33,515 nucleotides of DNA from Methylobacterium adhaesivum (GTDB lineage Bacteria; Pseudomonadota; Alphaproteobacteria; Rhizobiales; Beijerinckiaceae): the NCBI RefSeq assembly GCF_022179065.1, contig NZ_BPQD01000027.1, forward strand, positions 1-33,515, written 5' to 3'. The notes below the pieces were generated by a model. It searched no databases and was not told where the DNA came from. It saw only the letters and a program-made list of their open reading frames with translations. The position numbers were made by a program, and so were the translations under genes. Below, one piece after another: positions 1 through 6,873 of this stretch. Within the stretch, counting starts at the first letter, position 1. Every line of letters begins with the position of its first letter.

Positions 1-145
1 GGCGGGCGGGACCTGGGCGGGGATGTCGGTTGTCATCGATCGGCGAAGGAGTCTCCCACTCGGCCGGACGGCGGGACACCCGGCTCGGCTTCCGAGGCGA
101 GCGCATTTCGAACCGGGTCGTGTCCCTGGGCGCGGGCAAGTCGGC

Positions 146-469
146 TCATGCGGCAGGTGAGCTGGTCGGTCGAAGATCCCCGTGGGTCCGGTCCATCCCG
201 ATCCAGGGCCGGCAGTGCCGCGGCGTCAGGGTCTCACAGGGATGATGGAACAGATAATAGCCGAACGCCGCGCTGGCCTCCCTTGCCGGGGCGGGTTGAA
301 AGCCGAACGGAAGGCTTTCGCCCTCGTAGACGGTCGTGCCGAAATTCCATGCGACGGGGCGGACGAAGTACGGGATCGGCATGCTGTCCCGGACGGCGCA
401 GCACAGTCCCGGGTAATGTCGGCGTTGGAACACACGATAGAAGATCGGCGTGAGCGATGTGTCCGGCAT
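146..469 (-). CDS. hypothetical protein, 107 aa
   Basis: I do not recognise a family. The predicted protein is rich in aromatic residues in its first 70 residues (FYRVFQRRHYPG, then PYFVRPVAWNFG and FGYYLFH), a composition unlike the Arg/Pro/Ala-rich shadow frames around it, so I consider it a real or recently real gene. The last 35 residues are less protein-like. The start is the only ATG available in frame, with a weak AGGA about 9 bases upstream. It points out of the island towards the left edge. A frameshifted or truncated remnant of a longer gene cannot be excluded. An FNR-like box at 751-764 lies about 290 bp upstream, much farther than the boxes of other units, so regulation by it is doubtful. 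Confidence 0.45.
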   Translation of the reverse strand: MPDTSLTPIFYRVFQRRHYPGLCCAVRDSMPIPYFVRPVAWNFGTTVYEGESLPFGFQPAPAREASAAFGYYLFHHPCETLTPRHCRPWIGMDRTHGDLRPTSSPAA

Positions 470-750
470 CTGACGCGTCCTGCAGGCGCGGGCGGGAAGG
501 CGATGCCGGAGCCGCCAAGGACCCCGGCTTCACCGCATCGAGCCGCCTCGAGGGAGGCCGCCTCGGTCATGTCCGGCGAAAACGTCGCCGCCTCGGCACC
601 GGTGGCGTGCCACGCACGAGCCCCGACGCCGGACGCTGGGGCCGCCGTCGGAGTCGTGGCAAGGCGCCCCCGCGCGGCGTGTCCGGAGCGTCGATCCAGT
701 CTTCGGGTTCGGCCTCGCAGGCAACCGTGCGGATACCCGACAGGGACGCG

Positions 751-764
751 TTGACCCAAATCAA
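751..764. promoter_or_regulatory. FNR/FixK-type box (orphan)
   Basis: TTGACCCAAATCAA matches TTGAT-N4-ATCAA in nine of ten specified positions. It lies in the A+T-richer intergenic stretch. The nearest genes are 469 (minus) and 965 (plus), both more than 200 bp away, so it does not share the spacing of the other boxes. Confidence 0.45.
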
Positions 765-857
765 ATCGAGCGATTTACTATCGAAGAATAAAGATAGACG
801 ACTTGGCCTTATTGTCTCCACCCTGAACGAAATCTCCACATCGCATCGGAAGCATCC

Positions 858-871
858 TTGATATGCATCAA
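858..871. promoter_or_regulatory. FNR/FixK-type box, perfect palindrome, for the SPW gene
   Basis: TTGATATGCATCAA is a perfect TTGAT-N4-ATCAA palindrome, extended by CC and GG on its flanks. Its centre is 100.5 bp upstream of the ATG at 965. If it activates from -41.5, transcription would start near 906 and leave a leader of about 59 bases. Confidence 0.75.
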
Positions 872-964
872 GGTGATGCCCCCTTGCGCGCAGCATCCTT
901 CCGCGGGTGAGGTGGCGGGCCACCTGCCGCCGCCGACGATCCCTGCCTGCCCGAGGAGAAGTCG

Positions 965-1333
965 ATGCGCACCATCGAGAACCGAGCCGAGGACGCGGTC
1001 CTGAATGGCCTCAACGTCTTTCTCGGCATCTTCCTGTTCCTGACACCCTGGTACCTCGCGTTGGGCGTCGAGACCGCGGCCGCCCGCAACGCCCTCATCA
1101 GCGGTGCGGCGATCGCCGTCGTGGCGATGTTCGCCCTCGGCAAGTCCTACGACTGGGAGGAGTATTTCAACCTCGCCCTGGGCCTCTGGGTAGCCGCGGC
1201 CCCCTGGACGTTCGGTTTCACGGATTCCGAGTACGCCATGGGCGCGCACCTGGTGATCGGCCTGTTCGTCGCGATCCTGGCCGGGGTCGAGCTGTGGCGA
1301 CTCTACCGGTCACCGGAAGCCTACTCCGTCTGA
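965..1333 (+). CDS. SPW-repeat membrane protein
   Basis: The 122-residue protein has four hydrophobic segments arranged as two similar halves. Each half carries a variant of the SPW motif at a membrane boundary: TPWYLAL near residue 28 and APWTFGF near residue 80. This is the architecture of the SPW repeat family (Pfam SPW), small inner-membrane proteins of unknown biochemical function. The start is well supported: GAGGAG lies six to eight bases before the ATG. A perfect FNR-type box sits 100 bp upstream and no other gene follows closely, so it is probably a monocistronic member of the low-oxygen regulon. A stress-related membrane role is inference from context only. Confidence 0.85.
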   Translation: MRTIENRAEDAVLNGLNVFLGIFLFLTPWYLALGVETAAARNALISGAAIAVVAMFALGKSYDWEEYFNLALGLWVAAAPWTFGFTDSEYAMGAHLVIGLFVAILAGVELWRLYRSPEAYSV

Positions 1334-1573
1334 TATCGCCTGCACCCGTCGCAAGGCACGCCCGTGCCGGTGCGCTCGCGGCGGGCCTCGCCCGCGTCGT
1401 GGCGCCCGCCCCGTCGGGGCATGGATGTCCATGGCGGTTGGCGGTGCGGAGCGTCCGGGAAGGGCCTTACGGGGTTGCCCTTACGGAACTCTCCTTAAGA
1501 GACGACCCAGAATTTCGTCCCGCCGTCTTCCTGGCCAATCTCCTCGCATCCGATTTGGACGAGGAGCGAACCG

Positions 1574-2266
1574 ATGGCCTCCGACAGCGCGTTGCAGACA
1601 CCGCCTCATCCCGTCCCGGGCCTTCGCGCCTCCGCCGCGACCTCCCAGGGCATCGGCCTCTTCCCGGGATGCCCCGACCTCGTCGGAACGCCCTTCTCGT
1701 ACGGACGCGAGGAGGAGATCTACGGCGAGGGCGAGCAAGCCGAATTCGTCTACAAGGTGGTCGAGGGTGCCGTCCGGACCCATAAGGTGCTCAGCGACGG
1801 TCGTCGCCAGATCACCGGTTTCCACCTGCCGGGAGACCTGTTCGGCTTCGAGCAGGGCGAGGCCCACCGGCACACCGCCGAGGCCCTGTCGGAGACCAGG
1901 GTGGTGATCTTCATGCGGCGCAGCGTCGAGCGCGCCGCCCTCCGCAGCGCCGAGGTCGCCTGCCAGCTCTGGGGGATGGCCGCGAGCAACCTGCGCTACG
2001 CCCAGGACCACATGCTGCTCCTCGGTCGACGCTCGGCCGTCGAACGGGTCGCGGCCTTTCTCATGGACGTCGACGAGCGCCTCGGCCGGACCGGCACCTT
2101 CGTCCTCCCGATGACCCGCCGGGACATCGCCGACTATCTCGGGCTGACGATCGAGACCGTGTCGCGCACCCTTACGCAACTGGAGGAGGACGGTGCCCTG
2201 CTGCGCACGGGCGGCCGCCAGGTCAGTCTGCGCCGGTCCCGCATCGGCCGGGTGGTGGAGGCATAG
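1574..2266 (+). CDS. Crp/Fnr-family transcriptional regulator (FixK type)
   Basis: This 230-residue protein has a cyclic-nucleotide-binding-like beta-roll at about residues 40-120, a long dimerisation helix at about 125-155 and a C-terminal winged HTH at about 160-220. The recognition helix carries ETVSR at residues 193-197. E..SR is the signature by which FNR and FixK proteins read TTGAT-N4-ATCAA. The four N-terminal cysteines that hold the oxygen-sensing 4Fe-4S cluster in FNR are absent (only one Cys near residue 33 and one in the middle), so it is closer to FixK/DNR-like proteins and may respond indirectly to oxygen. GAGGAG lies eight bases before the ATG. No TTGAT box precedes it, so autoregulation through this motif is not visible. 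It is the obvious candidate regulator of the boxes across 858-20204. Confidence 0.9.
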   Translation: MASDSALQTPPHPVPGLRASAATSQGIGLFPGCPDLVGTPFSYGREEEIYGEGEQAEFVYKVVEGAVRTHKVLSDGRRQITGFHLPGDLFGFEQGEAHRHTAEALSETRVVIFMRRSVERAALRSAEVACQLWGMAASNLRYAQDHMLLLGRRSAVERVAAFLMDVDERLGRTGTFVLPMTRRDIADYLGLTIETVSRTLTQLEEDGALLRTGGRQVSLRRSRIGRVVEA

Positions 2267-2284
2267 GTGTCTCTCACGAGACAC
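2267..2284. terminator. hairpin after the regulator gene (terminator or operator)
   Basis: GTGTCTC, a four-base loop and GAGACAC form a perfect 7-bp stem starting at the base after the regulator's stop codon. No T-run follows, so Rho-independent termination is uncertain. The arm GAGACAC recurs at 2337-2343, 41 bp before the next gene, which also suggests a protein-binding site. Confidence 0.35.
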
Positions 2285-2383
2285 CCGTCGCGCCATCGGG
2301 CACGCAGCGAACACGACGGCGAGACGGAAGTCTTGTGAGACACTCTGAGGCACGGAATCACGATCTGGTGCTGCTGAGTTCCG

Positions 2384-3988
2384 ATGATGTCGAGCGAGGA
2401 TCAAGCAGAGGTCGCCGACTTCCTGACGCGGGCGCTCGCGGGAGGCGAACCGGCGGTCACGGTCATCCGCACGCACATCTCACGGGTGTTTCTCGGCCGT
2501 GGACGCGCCTTCAAGCTGAAGACGGCCGTGCGCCTCCCCTACCTCGACTACTCGTCGGCCGAACGACGGCTGGCGATGTGCCGGGCCGAGTTCGACCTCA
2601 ACCGCCGCACGGCGCCCTCCCTGTATGTCGGCGTTCGCGCGATCACGCGAGAGCCGGACGGAAGCCTCGCCTTCGACGGCCCCGGCCCCCTCGTCGACGC
2701 CGTCGTCGAGATGCACCGGTTTCCGCAGGAGAACCTGTTCGACGCCATGGTTCGGACCGGCCGATTGACACCGGAGCTGGTCGCCACGCTGGCCCATCGC
2801 ATCGCCGTCTTCCATGCCGAGGCAGAGATCAGCCACAGGCACGGCGGGGCCGCCGCCATGGCCGCGCTCGTCGACCTGAACGACAAGGCCCTGCGCGCGT
2901 CGTGCCTTACGACGGACGGCGAAGCCAACGACCTCGCGAGCCGCTTCCGTTACGCCCTGCTGCGGCACGGGGCGCTGCTCGATGCCCGGCGCGCCGCCGG
3001 AAAGGTACGCCGCTGCCACGGTGACCTCACCCTGCGCAACATCTGCCTGTTCGACGGAGTCCCGACCCCGTTCGACGGCATCGAGTTCGACGAGGCCATC
3101 GCCACCATCGACGTGCTGTACGACCTCGCCTTCGTGCTGATGGATCTCTGGCACCGCGAGCGGCGCGACCTCGCCAACCTCCTGTTCAATCGCTACCTCG
3201 ACGAGGCCGACGAGGCGGACGGCATCGGCCTGCTGCCGGTCCTGATGGCGCTGCGCGCCACCATCCGCGCGCATGTCACGGCCGTGCAGGCGCAAGGGGC
3301 GGGCGCGGGGGAGCGGGCGGAGAAGCTCACGGAGGCCAGGGACTATCTCGATCTCGCCGGATCCTTGCTCGACGAGGCCCAGGCCGGGCTGGTCGCGATC
3401 GGCGGCCTCAGCGGCTCGGGCAAGTCGACCGTGGCCACCCTCCTCGCGCCGTGGCTTGGCGCCGCGCCCGGGGCCCGCATCCTGAGCAGCGACCGCATCC
3501 GCAAACGGATGCACGGCGTGGCGGCGACGACGCGGCTGCCGGCGGCGGCCTACGAGGCGTCCGTCTCGGAGCAGGTCTACGCCACGCTTCGCCGGGAGGC
3601 GGGCAACGTCCTGAAGGCGGGGCATTGCGCGATCGCGGACGCGGTCTTCGACCGGCCGGCGGAGCGAAGCGCGATGGAGAGGGTGGCGAGCGGCCTCGGC
3701 CGGCCGTTCCAGGGCGTCTGGCTGCAAGCCCCGACGGCCACGCTCTCCTCCCGGATCGAGGGGCGGCGGCTCGACCCGTCCGACGCCACCGTGGAGGTTC
3801 TGGTCGCCCAGGCGGAACGGGATTGCGGACCCATCACGTGGTGGCGTCTCGACGCCGAACGCCCCCCGGAGACGCTTCGCGCGACCCTGCTCCCACGGAT
3901 CGCCTTCGGCGAACCCTTCGAAGGGCAGGCCCCTCCGTGCGACGATGCCGGGGTCCCGGACGCCCCCGCGCGCGCCTCCGTCCCATAG
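2384..3988 (+). CDS. fused aminoglycoside-phosphotransferase-like / P-loop kinase
   Basis: The 534-residue protein has two parts. Residues about 1-320 resemble an APH/choline-kinase-like fold: HGDLTLRNIC near residue 211 matches the catalytic HxDxxxxN loop, and FDGIEFDEA follows as the DFD-like metal-binding region. Residues about 335-510 are an AAA_33/zeta-toxin-like P-loop kinase with GGLSGSGKST near residue 340 and SSDRIRKR downstream. This two-domain architecture is known from bacterial stress regulons; as I recall, Mycobacterium tuberculosis Rv2004c of the DosR regulon has it. The substrate is unknown. The start is ATG at 2384 or 2387; neither has a strong Shine-Dalgarno. It follows the regulator by 117 bp with repeats between, and lacks a clear FNR box of its own. 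Confidence 0.85.
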   Translation: MMSSEDQAEVADFLTRALAGGEPAVTVIRTHISRVFLGRGRAFKLKTAVRLPYLDYSSAERRLAMCRAEFDLNRRTAPSLYVGVRAITREPDGSLAFDGPGPLVDAVVEMHRFPQENLFDAMVRTGRLTPELVATLAHRIAVFHAEAEISHRHGGAAAMAALVDLNDKALRASCLTTDGEANDLASRFRYALLRHGALLDARRAAGKVRRCHGDLTLRNICLFDGVPTPFDGIEFDEAIATIDVLYDLAFVLMDLWHRERRDLANLLFNRYLDEADEADGIGLLPVLMALRATIRAHVTAVQAQGAGAGERAEKLTEARDYLDLAGSLLDEAQAGLVAIGGLSGSGKSTVATLLAPWLGAAPGARILSSDRIRKRMHGVAATTRLPAAAYEASVSEQVYATLRREAGNVLKAGHCAIADAVFDRPAERSAMERVASGLGRPFQGVWLQAPTATLSSRIEGRRLDPSDATVEVLVAQAERDCGPITWWRLDAERPPETLRATLLPRIAFGEPFEGQAPPCDDAGVPDAPARASVP

Positions 3989-4032
3989 CGGTCCGTGGCG
4001 GCGTCGCCCTCGCCAAGAGGCCCGCATCGGCC

Positions 4033-4046
4033 TTGCGCTGGATCAA
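4033..4046. promoter_or_regulatory. FNR/FixK-type box for the first BON operon
   Basis: TTGCGCTGGATCAA has a perfect gene-proximal half site (ATCAA) and a degenerate distal half, in the extended context CC...GG. The centre is 75.5 bp before the ATG at 4115. It is identical, in the same orientation relative to its gene, to the box of the BON gene at 15189. Confidence 0.65.
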
Positions 4047-4114
4047 GGCGCCCGCGCGCGAATGGCTCGAACGTCCGCTCGGCCCCCACCACGACGGCAA
4101 ACGGGAGAGACGCC

Positions 4115-4765
4115 ATGACCGACAAGGATCTTCGCCGCGACGTGCTCGACGAACTCGACTTCGATCCCAGCCTCGACGCCGCCGACATCGGCGTCGCCGT
4201 CTCGGACGGCGTGGTGACCCTGACCGGCCATGTCGGCAGCTATGCCGAGAAGATCGAGGCCGAGCGTGCGGTGAAACGGGTGAAGGGCGTCCGGGCCATC
4301 GCCCAGGAGATCCAAGTCCGGCTTCCCGAAGCCAAGAAGCTCGCGGACGATCAGATCGCCGCACGGGCGCTCGCCATCATCGCCTGGTCCGTCCACCTAC
4401 CCGGGGATGCCATCCAGGTGAAGGTCGCGCGGGGCTGGGTCACGCTCACCGGCACGGTGCCGTGGCAGTACCAGGTGATGGGCGCCGAGGCGGCCGTCCG
4501 CAGACTGTCCGGCGTGGCCGGGGTCACGAATCTCGTGGCGGTCAGGCCCGACGTGCAGCCGAAGGCGGTGAGGGACCGGATCCTGGAGGCGTTCCGGCGC
4601 AGCGCCCTATTCGAGGCGGACGCGATCAAGGTCAGCGTCGAGGGCGACAAGGTCACCCTGGAGGGCGCGGTAACGGCGTGGGCGGAACGCGATGCCGCCG
4701 AGCGGGCGGCCTGGTCGGTGCCCGGCGTCCGCGCCGTCGAGGATCGCATCGTCGCCCTGAGCTGA
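4115..4765 (+). CDS. triple BON-domain protein (paralogue 1)
   Basis: The 216-residue protein contains three BON domains, at about residues 5-75, 80-150 and 150-215. Each has the pattern of a helix, a V-x-V-x-x-G-x-V-x-L-x-G strand pair (VVTLTGHV, WVTLTGTV, KVTLEGAV) and a second helix with GV. BON domains are found in OsmY and bind membranes or other surfaces. No signal peptide is visible, so unlike OsmY this one appears cytoplasmic. The ATG at 4115 was chosen over an upstream ATG at 3995 because GGGAGA lies just before it and the two paralogues begin at the same point with the LDFDP motif. It shares an operon with the gene at 4778 and has an FNR-type box upstream. Confidence 0.88.
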   Translation: MTDKDLRRDVLDELDFDPSLDAADIGVAVSDGVVTLTGHVGSYAEKIEAERAVKRVKGVRAIAQEIQVRLPEAKKLADDQIAARALAIIAWSVHLPGDAIQVKVARGWVTLTGTVPWQYQVMGAEAAVRRLSGVAGVTNLVAVRPDVQPKAVRDRILEAFRRSALFEADAIKVSVEGDKVTLEGAVTAWAERDAAERAAWSVPGVRAVEDRIVALS

Positions 4766-4777
4766 AGGAGAACCGCC

Positions 4778-5098
4778 ATGCCTCTTGTCATCTCCCAGGG
4801 ACTAGGCGAACCGGCTCGGGGCGTGCCCCCGCCGCGCGTGGATCATCCCATGGACGATCCGGCCTGGCTGGCGCTGTGGCGCACGCTCTGGCTCGACCTG
4901 CCTCTCGCCTGGGCCGACACCATGGCCCGATCCCTGTCCTGGTGGCTGCCGCCGGGCAGCGATCGGGGGACCGTCCGCCGAGACCTGCCGGACCGGGAAT
5001 TGCTCGGCTCAGATCTGCCCGACGCGTCCTGGACCTCGGCCGAGGTGATCGCTCTCGGCCTCGGTTGCGGCGACGTCTCCGGGGACATCCTGGGCTGA
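4778..5098 (+). CDS. hypothetical protein, 106 aa
   Basis: I do not recognise a family. The protein has a tryptophan-rich, amphipathic centre (about residues 28-58, with WLALW, WLDLPLAW and LSWWLPP) flanked by Pro/Asp-rich ends. No signal peptide or clear transmembrane helix is seen, though the central part could lie on a membrane. AAGGAG lies eight bases before the ATG and overlaps the end of the preceding BON gene, leaving only 12 bp between the two, so the genes are almost certainly cotranscribed from the FNR-type promoter at 4033. The tail end is convergent with the flavodoxin gene on the other strand, and I see no clear terminator in the 68-bp gap. Confidence 0.7.
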   Translation: MPLVISQGLGEPARGVPPPRVDHPMDDPAWLALWRTLWLDLPLAWADTMARSLSWWLPPGSDRGTVRRDLPDRELLGSDLPDASWTSAEVIALGLGCGDVSGDILG

Positions 5099-5166
5099 CC
5101 CGGCCGGCTTCGAAGCACCATCCGGGGGCATCTCTCGGGCTGGCGGGGGTTCAGCGTCGCGTGCCC

Positions 5167-5655
5167 TCAGGCGGCTGCGGTGTAACCGCCCCGGATCGTC
5201 TCGACGAAGGCGTCGAGCAGCCCTTCGAACCCGCCCCCGGCGACCTGGCGCTGCGCCAGGGACAGTCTGGGGATGCCGTCCTGCCCGCCGAGTCGTTCCA
5301 TCTCCCGGAAAAACCGCTCCTGCCGGCCACCGGCACCGGACACCGCCGCGCCGCACAGGCGCTGAATCTTGCCCGCTTGCCGGATGTAGGTCCGCGGCGG
5401 TCCCGCGAGCCTGCCGGCCCAAACCGGGGAACACACGACGACGACGCGGAACCGTCTCGGGTCGAGCCCTCTGCGGATCGGCGGGCTCACCCCCCGGAGC
5501 GAATGCCAGATCCCCTTCGCGAAGCCGATGGGCCCGGCATAGGAGGTCGGCGTCTCGATGCGATCGAGCTCGGCCCCGAGGCGGTCCGCCAGCGCGCGGG
5601 CGAGCCGCTCCGTGGTCCCCGTGCGCGAGTAGTAGGCCACAAGAACCTCCGCCAT
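5167..5655 (-). CDS. flavodoxin family protein
   Basis: The 162-residue protein begins with VLVAYYSRTGTTE; the S-R-T-G-T-T-E loop at residues 10-16 is the FMN phosphate-binding loop of flavodoxins and flavodoxin-like oxidoreductases. A second conserved segment, VVVVCSPVWAGRLAGPPRTYI near the middle, matches the P-x-W/Y-x-G-x-x-P isoalloxazine loop. It should be a soluble electron carrier or quinone/flavin-type reductase; the partner is unknown. The start at 5655 has GGAGGGTGGG immediately upstream. It lies just downstream of ackA on the same strand with a 54-bp gap, and an FNR-type box inside the ackA 3' end (5719-5732) gives it its own low-oxygen promoter as well as possible read-through from xfp-ackA. 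Confidence 0.85.
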   Translation of the reverse strand: MAEVLVAYYSRTGTTERLARALADRLGAELDRIETPTSYAGPIGFAKGIWHSLRGVSPPIRRGLDPRRFRVVVVCSPVWAGRLAGPPRTYIRQAGKIQRLCGAAVSGAGGRQERFFREMERLGGQDGIPRLSLAQRQVAGGGFEGLLDAFVETIRGGYTAAA

Positions 5656-5709
5656 CCCACCCTCCCGAGATGCTGTTGATACGGTCCTCACCTTTGAGCG
5701 CGGGCGCCG

Positions 5710-6864
5710 TCACCCGCCTTGAGGCACATCAAGACGCATCCGGCTCGGGGCGGCCTCGTCGACGAGATCGGCCACCGACAGCGCGATCTCGCGCTCCTCG
5801 TCGGCGGGCGCGATGCGGACGAGGACCCTGGTCGCCGGCGTGCCGAGGCTCGCCCGGCCCGCGCGGTTCGCCGCCTCGTCGAGGGCGATCCCGGCGAAGA
5901 CGAGGCCGGCGCAGACGCCGGCACGGACCCGGGCGGAGTGCTCGCCGATGCCGCCGGTGAACACGAGGACGTCGAGGCCGCCGAGCGCCGCCACGAGCGA
6001 GCCCGCCTCGCGCACGATCCGATAGACGAAGAGGTCGAGGGCCTCGCGCGCCGAAGGGTCATCGCTCGCCTCGAGATCCCGCACGTCGTCGCTGATGCCC
6101 GAGACGCCGAGAAGGCCCGACCGCTCGTTCAGGAGCGTCGACACCGCGCCCGGCGACAGACCGCGCTCACGGATCAGGTGCAGGACGAGGCCGGGATCGA
6201 CGGCGCCGCTGCGCGTGCCCATCATCAGCCCGTCGAGGGTTGTGAACCCCATGGTCGTGGCCACGCTGCGCCCGTCCCGAATCGCGCACAGGCTCGCTCC
6301 ATGCCCGAGATGGGCAGCGAGAACCCGGCCCTGCGGGTAGCTCCGCGCGACATGGGCGTAGGACAGGCCGTGGAAGCCGAAGCGCACGAGCCCCGCGTCG
6401 AGGAGGTCGCGGGGCAGGGGATAGAGTTGCGCGAGCCGGTCCTGGCTGCGGTGGAAGGCGGTGTCGAAGCAGGCGACCTGCGGCAGTCCCGGCCAGGTCG
6501 CCTCGACCTCCCGCAGGCAGGCCAGGGCCTGGGGCTGGTGCGCCGGCGCCAGGGGGACGAGCCTTTCCAGCGCGCCGACGACCTCCGCGTCCACCCGCGC
6601 CGGCGCGGCGTAGCGCAGGCCGCCATGGACGACGCGGTGCCCCGCGACGGACGGGGGCGCCGGCAGCCGCGCGAACAGCCATCGCGCCACCCCGGCATGG
6701 TCGCGGGCCGGTGGCCCCGCGCCGTCGTCGGCCTCACCGTCGATCGAGACCCGCGGGGCCTTTCCTATATCGGAGACGTGGGCGCGCCAGGCCGGCACCG
6801 GCTCGCCCGGCCGGAACAGGGCGCACCGCAGGCTGGACGAACCGGCATTCAGGACGAGGATCAT
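5710..6864 (-). CDS. ackA: acetate kinase
   Basis: The 384-residue protein starts with the family signature LVLNAGSSSLR. It carries RVVHGG, FDTAFH (catalytic Asp), FGFHGLSY, HLGHGASLCAI, GTRSG and the C-terminal GGIGEHSA. Acetate kinase transfers phosphate from acetyl phosphate to ADP, giving acetate and ATP. The canonical GTRxGDxDP segment reads GTRSGAVDPG here, an Asp-to-Ala change. The gene starts nine bases after the phosphoketolase stop codon, a classic xfp-ackA operon, so its substrate is probably the acetyl phosphate made by that enzyme. Its last codons (LDVPQ) double as an FNR-type box for the flavodoxin gene. It is slightly shorter than the usual ~400 residues but complete. Confidence 0.95.
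   Translation of the reverse strand: MILVLNAGSSSLRCALFRPGEPVPAWRAHVSDIGKAPRVSIDGEADDGAGPPARDHAGVARWLFARLPAPPSVAGHRVVHGGLRYAAPARVDAEVVGALERLVPLAPAHQPQALACLREVEATWPGLPQVACFDTAFHRSQDRLAQLYPLPRDLLDAGLVRFGFHGLSYAHVARSYPQGRVLAAHLGHGASLCAIRDGRSVATTMGFTTLDGLMMGTRSGAVDPGLVLHLIRERGLSPGAVSTLLNERSGLLGVSGISDDVRDLEASDDPSAREALDLFVYRIVREAGSLVAALGGLDVLVFTGGIGEHSARVRAGVCAGLVFAGIALDEAANRAGRASLGTPATRVLVRIAPADEEREIALSVADLVDEAAPSRMRLDVPQGG
5719..5732. promoter_or_regulatory. FNR/FixK-type box for the flavodoxin gene, inside ackA
   Basis: TTGAGGCACATCAA on the plus strand, read from the gene as TTGATGTGCCTCAA. It matches nine of ten specified bases and lies in the last six to seven codons of ackA. The centre is 70.5 bp upstream of the flavodoxin start. 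Confidence 0.65.
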
Positions 6865-6873
6865 CGCTCCGCC

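Larger units (their letters stand above)
470..964. other. intergenic region with two FNR-type boxes
   Basis: No frame in this 495-bp stretch reads like protein; the long open frames are GC-biased shadows rich in Arg, Pro and Ala. The block around 765-850 is clearly more A+T-rich than the rest of the window, as expected for a promoter region. It contains two FNR/FixK-like palindromes, at 751-764 and 858-871. The second fits the SPW gene at 965. The first has no obvious target. Confidence 0.6.

Noticed and set aside
1-145. Possible gene at the left edge
   Set aside because: No frame shows protein-like sequence or a ribosome-binding site; I see nothing supportable.
3451-5679. 742-residue plus-strand open frame
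   Set aside because: It overlaps the kinase, BON and other genes in another frame and is Arg/Gly/Pro-rich; it is a GC-bias shadow.
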